Assembly: GCA_020809705.1 (NCBI GenBank)
Contig: CP085827.1
Coordinates: 5,642,001-5,706,000, forward strand
Length of the DNA stretch: 64,000 bases
Direction: 5' to 3'
Source: Calonectria ilicicola
Lineage: Eukaryota; Ascomycota; Sordariomycetes; Hypocreales; Nectriaceae
Part shown: positions 48,701 through 59,797 of the stretch, piece after piece
Layout of the letters: the number at the start of each line of letters is the position of its first letter
Position numbering within the stretch: the stretch's first letter is position 1
The notes under the pieces: model-generated
Told to the model about the DNA's origin: nothing
Seen by the model: the letters and a program-made list of their open reading frames with translations, nothing else
Databases searched by the model: none
Position numbers and translations under genes: made by a program

Positions 48701-49518
48701 TGGTCCGCCGCTTTGGATACGACAATATTCATAAGAACTGCCCCGAGGCCGACAAGAAGCTGATTGTCAACATCCGCAAGACAAAGGAACGATCCAAGAA
48801 GAAGAAGGATGCCGCAAAGGCAGGCGACGATGATGAGAGCGATGATGACGAGGACCAGCCCAAGCGCCAATTCGAGAACGAATTTGACCAAGCACTATAC
48901 AGCAGCGACTCTGATGAGTCCGACGGCTCCGATGACGAAGCTGCACCTAGACAGAAGAAGAAGGCCCAGAAGGGCGGCAAGACATATATTGTCGAAGACG
49001 AGGATGAACCCCTCGATCTGCTTGACAAGAAGGCCCTCGCCAACATCTCATCGACCAAGCCTATGAAGCTACGCAAACCCACACGCACCAAGGCCAAGGT
49101 CGACCTGGACGGCAAGCTCATCCTTGGCAAGGATGATGAAGATGAAGCTATGGATATCGATCAGCCCCAGGCCTCCGGCGTGGGTGCATACGTCGCCGCC
49201 ATCAAGGGCAAGGACGTTGCCAAGCGCGGCCGTGGAGGCAAGCTCAAGTTCTCCAACCGCCGCGGCAACGATGACGAGGATGAGGATGAGGACGCCGAGG
49301 GCATGGGCGCTGCTGATGCCGCCGCCGTCAAGAACAAGATGAGCCCCCGCGGCAACGGTCGCTTCCGAGGAGGACGTGGCGGCTTCCGTGGAGGTCGCGG
49401 CGGCGCGCAGAGCGGAAAGGGCGGCATCGCGGCCGGCCGAAGGGGTTTGGGCATGGGTAAGAGGCACGGGCCGTCAATGGGAGGCGGCGTGAAGAAGGGA
49501 AGAGGAGGTCGCAACTAA
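45706..49518 (+). CDS. RRP12: Ribosome biogenesis protein Rrp12 (NUC173 domain)
   Basis: Two exons, 45706-45774 and 45853-49518, joined across a 78-nt intron, encode 1244 aa. The short first exon encodes MATPSLAEKLDKIKSPGLQS plus three residues. The protein is mostly HEAT/ARM-like helices, with the NUC173 region in the centre (around VLGAIFDSLRWRSFPIM and VIGKAIRAMGPEAVLSVLPL). The C-terminus has acidic stretches (DDDESDDDEDQ, DSDESDGSDDE) then a basic RG-rich tail (GRFRGGRGGFRGGRGG). Rrp12 helps export both ribosomal subunits and 18S maturation in yeast. RGG repeats at the end are common for nucleolar factors. Full length for the family. Confidence 0.93.
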
Positions 49519-49858
49519 GATGCATCCTCCCCCCTTAGTTATACCCATTCGATGAAGCAGGTTCCATCTTTTTTTTTATATACATAGTCGGCAGGTGTTT
49601 AAAAATTAGTTTGGGTTTTGATGTAGGTATTCAAGTCAATGAATGCACATATCTATTTTTACATGCGCTCCCCTTTAAACACCCCCCTTGGAAATCGTTT
49701 ATTCGTGCAAGATGTCACACATATATTGGTCCAAGCTCGATCTTGTTCACAACCCGAATCCCCAGTGACGCCTCGGACTACCCTAGAGTCTCCCTTCTCC
49801 TAACTAGCATAAATGATTTACTTCACATTCCTTCATTCCTTTGTCGAATTTCTTATTT

Positions 49859-49890
<32 letters not shown>

Positions 49891-50629
49891 GTTATATCTG
49901 TATTTTGACACCCTCCCCCTTTTGTACCTGAACTTTCCGTGGAGAGCGGATGAGAGCGCATAGAAGAAAATCCTAATGCCACTCCGCAACAATAACAACA
50001 ACGGGAACAAAAATTGATTCCCTACTTTTCATCTAATCGAGCACACGACAAGGTATATGTGATGACGAGAAAAATCGACCAAGGATAAAAGGGTGTGATT
50101 GCCCAGGGACAAAATCAGCTGCCCGCCATTCAGAAAGTCGCACAGGCAGACATGAGGTCATCACAAGGCAAATCTGGGCACCTAACTTCAAACTTGCAAG
50201 GCCTTCCGAAAAATGGAATTCAATAATGATTTGATATTTAGGTCAACTTCTGTGACGTTCAGTTTGTTTTATAATCTATTTTGGGCCAAGATCTAACGAG
50301 GTCGAGTTTCCACGATCCGTTTTCAAAGTCCGAGATTGATTTAGCACCTCTAGAAACTCAAATCGTACAATCAATACATGCCGTCCGTGTTGGGTATCAT
50401 TCCTTCAAGTCAACGTCCTCTGATCCACGGACCTATATACAATGCAATGCAAACATACAAGCTCATCATCATTAAGTCGTCCACCCCTCGCTATGCTATC
50501 TATGTGAAAAAAATCCGACAACGCCATGACCTGGTGTTACCACCTCTATGCGATGTTGAGAGAAAAAAAAATACTTTAAGACAAATGGCCAGGTCTCTGG
50601 CTTGGTCTGCTTTGCGTGTTTATGTGAGG
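49519..50629. other. Convergent 3' spacer; includes a CA/TA microsatellite
   Basis: No gene recognised. A (CA)n tract followed by (TA)n occupies about 49859-49890. Poly-T runs near 49570. The spacer must hold the 3' ends of RRP12 and the DUF2293 gene. Confidence 0.5.
49859..49890. repeat. (CA)n(TA)n microsatellite
   Basis: About nine to ten CA units run directly into about six TA units in the RRP12 downstream region. Confidence 0.9.
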
Positions 50630-53334
50630 TTATTCGAGAACAATGACGTCCTCAGGTCGATGTGGGTGCAAGGGAAAACCTCTTCTAGGGTTACGGGTGT
50701 TGTCTAATGCTGGTGGTGGAGGAGGAGGAGGCTCGTTCATGTAATATTGTGTTGGCTGGCCTTGGGGAGGAGCGATTGGCAGCCGCTCATCATGTCGTCT
50801 GTCCATGGTTAGGTTACAGTTGGCCTTCATATTGGGCTGATGAAATCGCAACTTACGTTTCTCGGTATGGTTGTTGGTGAACGAAAGGGTTATCACCCGA
50901 CACCGGGCGAGCATTCTGCCCTGCTCCTTGAACATACACTGGGTATCGATCCGCGACAAGGCCTCGGCCATGACCTGGCTGATTGAGCGATCTCAGTTGA
51001 ATCACTGCAGGTTCTGCCAAGGTGGTGCGTGGGTGATCAAAATATGAAGGTCGAATGCTTGAGATTAGGGGGGCATTGGCTTCCTGGCTTCTGTGCATTT
51101 CTCGCAAGACATGTGGCTCTTCGTGCCGAGGGGCAGCACGATGATTATCTGGAGCTCTTCTGACCTCATGAGGCGTGGGCCGAAGTTCGATAATTCTCGA
51201 AGTTCGAGGTAATGGATGGGCACCATCTGGTTGAGTCGAGACCCGCTCGAAAAACCCACCACGATCCTCCATAAGGATGGGGTTAGACCGGGTTCCTGGT
51301 CTTCCAGTGTCCTGGGCGACTGTCCGTGTTGCCGCAGTCATTTGGAATGGATTGGATTCAGGAAGTCGCTCGCGGGTGCGATACATGGGAGAGCCAGAGA
51401 TAGGATATCCATCTTGTATGGACACATATTCCTGTTCACGAGATGTATTTACCAAAATTCCGTGGTGATCATCATAGCTGCTTCCAGGTAGGAATTGATC
51501 TCTTTGGAGCACACGCCGGTTAGGGAGGCTGGGCTCACCCCAGACAGTTGTCCCTCTCGAAGGCGAGAGTCGTCTTGGTGAATGATGCATGCCAGAACCG
51601 CGCGGAGAACCATTCCCGAATTCCTGACCTCTGGGCGGCACAGGACGAACAAAGGATGGCCTCATAGCCTCGGGAGAGGCTGGTTCAATAGAAGGCACCA
51701 ACATGTCCTGCAAGCGATTGATGGGTATCGAACGATGAGATGCCGGAACATCGGGCTCCCGAGGGGTTGTTACCTTTTCATGCACATGTGATCTTGGGAG
51801 AGGAGAATACGAGTGGCGCGTAGCATTCACAGGGTGTCCGCTGAAAGCAGGTGCTTGCGCGACGTAACCATTTTCGTTGGGCGCAGGACCCGCGCCATTT
51901 GACGAAGTCCTAAGCTCAGACGGTTCAAGAAACTCGCGAGACGTGAAAGCCGCGGTGGGTCGGGGAATTGGCCTGTGGTAGCTGGGTGGCTGTTCCATTG
52001 GGGATGACTGGAAGTCCGGGCTCTGCTCCTCTCGGTATCGACGAAGAGCTTCCTGCCAAGCATGGTATCTTTTAAAGCCTCTCTGTCCTTTCTTTTCCGT
52101 GGAATTCTTACGCTTGGATTTTTTGACCTTGCCTTTTGATCGGACGGGAGTTAGGGGTTGGCTAGTATTGGCCTTGGGAGAGCGACGACGGCCGGGTCCA
52201 GACTGGCCAGGGATATTGTTTTCAACTCGGATAGGTGCAGCTATTCTGACAGGTTCGACTTCCTCGAGTGAGGATTCGTCAGTCTCCTGGTCGGAATCGT
52301 CCTCCTCAGAGTCAGAAATTACAACCACTTCACGAAGAATCTCATCCAGCTGGTCCCGGCCAGTCTCTTCGTCTCCTCGCCACTTGACGAGAGTGTCGAG
52401 GCACAGGCTCTCGACAACTTTGCGGGCGTTCTGCCACGTGGTTTCTTTTAGCAAGTGATCATATCTGGTGTGAGTATGACGGATGTGAGCGAGCACTGCA
52501 AGCTGAACTCGCCGGGCAAGCGTTATGTCTTCTGACAATCCTACTGGTTTCTCGCCTTTAAAAGTGGTTCCCTAGTCCCATAAGTATTTGTTACATTGGT
52601 AACGACGTTGTGCAAGGGGGGGGGGGGACAAACCATTCTGAATGCATGCTCTATAATCATTTGACGATCTGTATTAGGGACCCGTGGGAACAGATCTCGG
52701 ATAGCAGCGTCTACTTGAGCGTTGTATTCTTCCTGGGATTTTGGAATGGGTTCAGGCGATCCAGCAGATACTGGCGCAGCCACATCCGAGGGTTGCCCCA
52801 AAGAGGCTCGCGCCTCTTCAACAATCGTCTCTCGGATGTGGTGGCCAATCCGGTGCACCTGGTGAGCAAGGATGTTTGAATCGGCTTCTTTGGAATTCTA
52901 AGCGGAGCAATGTAAGCAATGTACTTGGGAATACGAGGTGTGAACGCCACATACCGATACGATGAATATCATGGCATCCCTTTCACGGGACAGCTCTTTA
53001 CACGCTGTGGTTAGTCCTGGATTTCCAATGGGGACAAACTCGAAGCCTGGTGGCGGTGTCTTGTCGATGGTAATCTGCATGAAGGTGAGTAATCATGAAA
53101 ACTGTGGCGGCGCAACGCGTCCTGTACCTGGTACTCGAGTTTCTTTTTCTTATCCTTGTTTTCGACGAACTCGAAATATGAATGATGCTTAGACTTCGGA
53201 ATGGCAGGCTTGGCTACAAAGCCTTCCGGCACAGGTGCCTTGGGATCATACTGTGACCTCAGGGCTCCTCGCTTGTGCCGTTCCTTGGCCCCTCCCGTCA
53301 CCGAGGCGGGCAGGGTTCGTTTTTCTCTCACCAT
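50630..53334 (-). CDS. DUF2293-domain protein
   Basis: Five exons on the minus strand (53334-53128, 53074-52955, 52897-52634, 52571-50857, 50798-50630) encode 824 aa; every junction is in phase. N-terminus is basic (MVREKRTLPASV). The DUF2293 domain spans about residues 155-265: DAAIRDLFPRVPNTDRQMII, then after intron 3 ITLARRVQLAVLAHIRHTHT, then RYDHLL and ARKVVESLCLDTLVKWRG. An acidic patch follows (VVISDSEEDDSDQETDESS), then a long Pro/Arg/Ser-rich disordered half, ending in a proline run and ILE-like tail VIVLE. DUF2293 is common in filamentous ascomycetes with no known function. IS-D-SEEDD after VVI resembles a SUMO-interacting motif, by inspection. Intron 3 has a 12-G run next to its donor. 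Confidence 0.82.
52616..52627. repeat. 12-base G homopolymer in an intron
   Basis: A run of 12 G (C on the coding strand) lies a few bases downstream of the GTTTGT donor of intron 3 of the DUF2293 gene. Confidence 0.9.
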
Positions 53335-56300
53335 TTGCAGTTATGATCAGCTTACCATGGTGGTGACTAGTATCCAGGATCCGGGAAGAAAGCAGACGCA
53401 GAAAGAGATAGCGTGGGAAGGGACGCGGCTAGCAACTGAGACCCTCTCGTGAGTCGAGAGGGTTCGGGAATTTTTTTTTTCTCTGGGAATATCCTCGCGC
53501 GAGGTGGCCCACTACTTGCTGTTTTTGCGAGTAGAGATATCAGAAATGAGATCGTGTTTGAATCGGACGGCCTGCAAAAAAGCCACAGGCTGATTCGCTT
53601 GGCACAGGTCGCGTCAAGGCACGGCGACTCCAGATTGCGACGATGCAAAGCGGTACCCAGAGCGCGTTCTTGCGACACTGAAATAGCCGGCGAAGATGGG
53701 TGTTAAGGGGAGATTGGGCAAGCTTGCATGCAGTTGGGCGCACACTGGTAAGGCGCCGGCGACTGGCAGGCAGATGCAGATGAATGGAGACTTTCGCCTC
53801 AACCTCAATCAGGCTGAAAGTCCCGATCAGGCTGAAAGCGGTCACCAGACTGATCACGGGACTCGGTATGAGATAGAGGCTAGTTTGATCATGGGGTATT
53901 TCACGTGAAGCATGGGAGCACGTGATGCTGTGCGCCTTGTGTCAACAACACTGCCACACTCACTTGTCTTGAAAAGCATTAGTAATTTAAGGCTGATGGG
54001 GGATCAAGGCTTAAATCGGCATTCTGGCTTCAAAGCCCCGTTGCATTACATGGCTCTATGGAGGCTATTAAGAACACGGCAGTGATTTGCATTATGGTCG
54101 CGGCTAAGCAAGGTCTTAAGGCGAGTAGCGACAAAGATACACAGTTGCATACATTGGTCCGGCATGAGGTGACTATGGTCCAAGCGAAAGAGGCAATGGG
54201 GCCTCGTTTTGGAAAGGCAGACTGCATCCTACCCTTGTTTAACACCCCAATGGTTCTTACACAGCACCTCGGCAGCCACTTTCAACAAGCTGAACTGTGG
54301 AGATGGCTGCCAAATGAGCCCTGCGGCAGAGTATGATTAGTGCATGGTCATGCTCTATCTGGATCCTGGATGACAGGACGGATTGGGAAGGGGCCCGATG
54401 ATGGCGGCGATTGCCGGTCAGTGAAGATGTACTTTTTAAGAGCCTCCACACTCGAGGGTTTTGACTATGGCAAAGCCGATGCAGGGACCATTTCATGAAG
54501 ATTCAATCGCGTATGAACGGGCCCATATGCGGGATGAAGCAGATGGCATATCCCTCCGTACTCTAGAAGGAAAAATGTTTGGAAACGTCCCCTGAATCAA
54601 TGCGGGAGCCGGGAAGTGGGAGACGGGACTTCCGTGGGCACACATTGGACGAAAATTGCACACTGGGGCGGGCATTGTCAGGGGCAGTGGAGATCTTGCA
54701 GTTTTATGGAGATTGATGTTCAGGGCAGTGGCCTTGAGCCCAGCAAGGACCGTTCTATTTTTGTAGGGATCATGGAGTCGGAGCAGTTGCTGTTTTGCGA
54801 CAGACGCCTCGGCGTGGCAAGAGATTGTCACACAATGGCGGGAGATTTGAGACGTGCAATGGCCGCCGCCCACACCGGGAGGTGAGGCGGACCTCAGTTT
54901 CATTAATGCCATTTTATCCACATTGTGCTTTTGCTGTCAACGAATAACAAGTGAATACACTCGTCCCGCTCCATCGCTCTAGATGGATGGTCCCTTAACA
55001 TAGGGCGGGAGCTAAACTGATGGTTTGCGATGACGTTTAGAGTGTTAGACAAAGGCCAACAACACAGTCATGGTTCCTCTGGAGGAAGCAGACGTGGCAT
55101 CACAGGTGAATCAGGGCATTTTACATCGTACGGATTTCGCAGCACGGTCTGATTATGAGATCGGATTGAACACGAGGAACCATGGGGAATGGGCGGTTGG
55201 TGGTGAGCTAGTGGTGGCAGTGCATTTACCCGTTGGGAATCGGTGGCGGCTTGGACAAAATTACAGCCCGTCGGTCATTTTTGATCGACAATCTCCCTGC
55301 TAAAAGTATGTCTCGTCACAGGTAGCTCCTGGGTGAGGGCCCCCGATTCCAATAGTGAGAAAACCCTGACAAATCGAGTGGCTCTCGCTGGGTTATTAGG
55401 AGGAAAAAAAACTGCAGCGTTATGATGAATTCTGTGGATATTGTGCGGAAATTCTGAAGCGGGCCCGTCACAGAACGGGACCGAGGTACGGCGTGGCCGG
55501 CTTTAAGGGATGTGGGAGGACGGCAGACGCCAGACGAGAGGGCTTGAGAGCAGCCACTGACGGCAAAGCAAAGCATGCACCACAGAACCTCCGAGTAAAC
55601 TTGCGAGGGTGGAGAGGGCGTTGGGTGGCCAGTGATTAAAATATGGAACTACGGAAGCTTTGACGGTAACTGGCGAGTAGGATCGAGGTTGGCCGCCAAA
55701 CAAACGATCTAACGTCTAAAATGATTTTCCCCTACGGCGTGGCATAAGAGAGTTTTTGGGGCCGTATCGCCCCATTCGGCACTGGCGGAATGAAGCCGTC
55801 GACTTGACAAGTTGCATGGAAAGTACCGTTCCTGGGAGGCGCCAGAGTTTTGGGCGTGTGGGCGTGTAGTTGTGACAGCGGCTAGGCTTTGCATGATGGC
55901 CGGCTGTTCGGCCTGCACACACACAGCAACGGTCGGAGGTCGGGAATAATGCGATGCGGTAATGCGCAGCCTGGTTTCTTGCTATTGCCGGGTTGCATTC
56001 CAGCTGGGCAGGCGCAGGCGGCGGAGAGTCAGAAGCAAATTGTCAGGTCGAGATCAGCGAGTGTCAGAAAGGCTTGGAGAGAGAAGCGATCCCGTTCAGA
56101 GTTATCGCCGAAGGCTGGGAAGGCGCATTGCATAGTATTCATATTATTGAGCGATGGATGGCAGCAGGTTTGGGCCAGGAGTCGCAATCCTCGACACTGG
56201 ACTTTACCGGTTTGAGGTGTAGGCCTCGTGGCCCTTTGACGCTTTGGGGGATGGAGACGTCGTCAGCGTTTGCGGAGAGAGTGCACAAAAAGCCTGGTGC

Positions 56301-57301
56301 TTAATGTTGATAGGGTTGAGGGGGGGGGATGTTGTTTATCAGATGGACAATTGACAGGCAAACAAAGCATGCTCGTGTAGGCAAGAGCGTTGCAACCTGT
56401 GCAGAAGCCTTCATGATGGACAGCGGCCAAGAGCGCGACCAACCACTCATCCGTACATGCCACCCATCATTACCACACACAGCCTTCGTGGTCGTCCTAA
56501 AGCGGTAGCAGTCGTCGTCACCCTCAGGCGCAGTATCAAGAGGCAGGCCGGTGTCGCGCTCGCTCATTCGCCGGCTGCTGGGTGCGGGCAGGGTGGGTGC
56601 ACCCGTCGGGTAGCTGGCTGCTCTCAGTCGCCCTCTCGGCTCCTCAGCAAGTCTCGCCCTTGACTCGCCTGGGACGCACCACCGAGAGAGCTGACGCGTC
56701 CTCCGTTGGATCCCCGGCGGCTGATCCCTGTTCTCCCGGACAATGCTCTGGGGCGCCTGGCCAGCGGCACACCCCCTGGCACACCCCCGGTGTCAACATG
56801 GCGCATCCTTGTGCTCTCTGGCCTGTGCTGCTTCACCACTTCGCCGTCACCTCGGCCGGGTTGGGGGCTTCCAAGGACCTTCCACACGCCGTCAGTGGCT
56901 CCTCCGGTGGCTCCTCTCGGTGGCTCCCACAGCGGGCTCCAGGCGCCTGCTTAGCAGCCAGACCCCGGTCTCCCGAGGTACGTACCTCAAAGGGGCCAAG
57001 GCATCCATTCCATTCAAAGTCATTATCCCCCCAGTTCTGCCTGATCATGCCTCTTCCTTTTTCCTCATTTTCCAACAACTCCAACTTGACATCCCTCACT
57101 ATCAACAACAAGGTCTCCATTCAACTACATCTCTTTCACCAAACCATCAACCGACCTAACCAACTTCATTCGATTCGTTTTTGATTGATCGCGCCTGCTT
57201 TATCCGACCGTCGTCTTTACTCATCTGCATCCTTCGCTTCCGGCCGAACGTCGCCGCTTCTATCAACTACCTATCAACCCCCCATCAACAACACAATCAG
57301 C
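53335..57301. other. 4-kb divergent intergenic region; no convincing gene
   Basis: Lies between the divergently transcribed DUF2293 and bZIP genes. Frames at 54493-54921 (minus), 55889-56304 and 56582-57184 (plus) have no motif. From about 57040 to the bZIP ATG the plus strand is rich in C/T and CAA-type words, as in long fungal 5' UTRs, and may carry upstream ORFs. Confidence 0.5.
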
Positions 57302-59052
57302 ATGTCGGCTCCGGCCCAGAGTAACGTCGACATCGACGCCCTACTCGATCTTACCGAGTACGATGCCATCTCAAACTACCAGTCTCCCGCCAACTCAGTA
57401 TCACCGGCTGCTACATCCAAGGCTTCCTTCACCAGCCCCGTCACAGCTGCCGTTTCAACTCCCGCTCTCACAACCACACAGGCTATGTCTGGTCCTAGTC
57501 ACAACTATGACATGTACCGACAACAGACTGGCTTCGTGCCCGGCGCTATTGCCAGCACCATGGCTGTGAACCAGACCAACAACACTGGCTACCAAGACTT
57601 CGGCAGCCTTGATTACCTATCCACCTTCAGTCCTGAGAACGAGTTTGATTTCAATACCTCGCCATCCCAGAACGCTATGGATATGGATTTCGAGTCTCCC
57701 GAGTCTCAGCAGTTCTTCACTGTCAACCCTAGCAACATTGAGGATTCGGCCAGTCTGCCCTCTCCTCCTGTTCTCCCCACTCAGAACAACAACGTTGGCC
57801 GCCTTTGGCCCGGTGCTCACTCGCAGGCCGCTCTGGCTAAGGCTCAGGCTCAGCAGCGACAGCAGCAGCAGATTATCCAGCAGCAGCAACAGGCTCAGCG
57901 CCAGGGTGCTCAGCCCAAGGGTCGTGGCAAGGCTCCCCAGCCTGCTGACCCCATTGTCGAGCAGAAGATCACTCAGCTCCTCAACTCCATGCGCGCTAAG
58001 CCCGCTGCCCCTGAGCCCCAGGGCCAGAACAACGTTTCCAACCTTCCCCGCCCTAAGAAGGAAGAGGAGGAGATGGATGAGGACGAGCGACTCCTTGCTA
58101 GCGAGGAGGGCAAGAAGCTCAGCTCCAAGGAGCGCCGCCAGCTCCGCAACAAGGTCTCCGCTCGCGCTTTCCGATCCCGCAGAAAGGGTAAGTTGTTACT
58201 TCCAATGAAACTCATTTGCTATGCTAACTCAGACTTCCAGAATACATCTCCCAGCTTGAGGCTGAGATTGCCAACAAGGTCAACGAGAACGGTGACCTCC
58301 GCGCCCAGAACCGTGCCCTTATGGAGGAGAACAAGCGCCTGTCCGATCTCACTCGCATGCTTCTCTCCTCTCCCTCTTTCTCTAACTTCCTCGATCACCT
58401 CAGCAGCAACCCCGCTGCTGTCAACCAGACCCCCCAGCTCAAGACCGAGCCCCAGCAGGAGCAGCGTCAGATGCCCAAGGATGTTAACCCCTACGGCTCT
58501 CAGCAGTCCCAGCAGCAGATTGGTATGGCCATGATTCCCGAGCAGAACATGGACTTCTCCATGCTCAACGTGGACAACTCCGCCTACAACTTCCAGCCTC
58601 AGGTCTTCGTTGTTGACACCCCTGATGTCCCCGCTCCTATCGATGCCTCTGTTCTCTCCGGCAAGACCTCTAACTTCGTCGAGTCCTTCGACTGTGACGA
58701 GGAGAAGGTCGAGATGCCCATTATTGAGCGACCTGCTGAGAGACTCGAGGTCTCCGAGCCCGTTGAAGCCGCCCCTCTTGATGCCGACTTCGAGGCCGAC
58801 CCCGAGTTCGCTCTCTTCCACTCCGAGCCTGCCGCCTCTACCGAGGAGGCCAAGGAGATCGACACCGACTGCCTCTCCCACGTCGACCTCTTCGGTGGCA
58901 TCGAGTCCGAGAAGGCCCTCGCCCGATTCGAGCTTGTTGATGCTACTGAGGAAGAGGCTACTGCTGCTATGGCCATGGCCCGCGTGCAACGCATCAGTGC
59001 CAACATCGACTCTGTTGTGTCACGTCTAGAGCTTATGACTATGGACTTGTAA
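57302..59052 (+). CDS. bZIP transcription factor
   Basis: Two exons (57302-58187, 58241-59052) separated by a 53-nt intron encode 565 aa. The N-terminal half is Ser/Pro/Gln-rich with a poly-Gln patch around QQRQQQQIIQQQQQ, typical of activation regions. The basic region RNKVSARAFRSRRKEYI at about 281-297 follows the N-x7-R rule (NKVSARAFR), and is cut by the intron immediately after RRK. The leucine zipper follows (QLEAEIANKVNENGDLRAQN, then RALMEENKRLSDLTRMLL). The C-terminal half is acidic. It probably binds DNA as a dimer. I do not recognise a specific orthologue with certainty; the NKVSARAFRSRRKEY type is conserved across filamentous ascomycetes. The ATG at 57302 is used because the upstream part of the frame opens with TTG only. 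Confidence 0.87.
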
Positions 59053-59797
59053 AAGATGAACTAGGGCTTATTGGTGTAAGGCGAGGTTGACTTCTCCTCA
59101 AGAAGAGGACAAAAACTAGCGAAAGAATTTCCTTTGTAATTGTGTGCATATCCACTATAGGGACTGGGAACGGATTTGGCGTTACGGGCAAAGACCAACG
59201 GATTGGACTACTTGTGCTATATGCTTCTGCATAACTTGCTTGATACCGGCAGATATGAGTGACGACACGAGGATGTTTTGTGTATATTTTAGATAGACTG
59301 GCCTGCCGCCACTCGATAAGGATCGATTCAAATCTCTGCAAAATAAAGTACATCTAAACTGGTGCGAGTGTGAAAAGTGCATGATTACGGGTGGTGCCAT
59401 ACTGGACTCGAGCTGACCCAGTCTGCCATGGCCAACAGGGATTCTGCCCAGTCTTGGCTAAAATGGCCTCCTTCAGGGCGATCCATTGGCGCATGCAAGC
59501 CGTTAGTTTCAGACTGTGGAGAGGCTGGAGTCTGACGTCTGGCGTGCATCATTATCAAAAATTCTCCGCCACGGAGCTGACATGGTCATACAGGTCAGAG
59601 GCCTCTTGGCACGACGGCATGCGAAAAGGTTCTACCTCACAGCCTCCACAGCTCCGACGATCTGCCCATTGCTGCGCTGTGCAGTCAACTGGACGCCGAA
59701 ACGCGAGGGGGGGAGGGGGCGTCTCCGCCATCCACGCGGGGTCGCAGTGTACCAAGCACGGCGCTCTCACTCCGCTGCATCAGCCTCTCGGTTGTTG
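59053..59797. other. Intergenic between the bZIP and HET genes
   Basis: Contains the bZIP 3' flank and the HET gene promoter. The HET frame is open upstream to about 59516 without an ATG start and with unlikely composition, so I do not count it as coding. Confidence 0.5.

Noticed and set aside
54493..54921. 142-codon minus-strand frame between the DUF2293 and bZIP genes
   Set aside because: No recognisable motif or splice sites, and composition no different from frames on the other strand.
58188..58240. Possible HAC1-type unconventional intron in the bZIP gene
   Set aside because: The intron is 53 nt with canonical GTAAGT and CAG ends and a GCTAAC branch site; HacA/HAC1 introns of filamentous fungi are about 20 nt with paired loops cut by Ire1, and the basic region is not of the Hac1 type.
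59516..59797. Extension of the HET protein by 94 residues upstream of the ATG at 59798
   Set aside because: The frame is open but begins without ATG and the translation looks random, while the ATG at 59798 is a good start.
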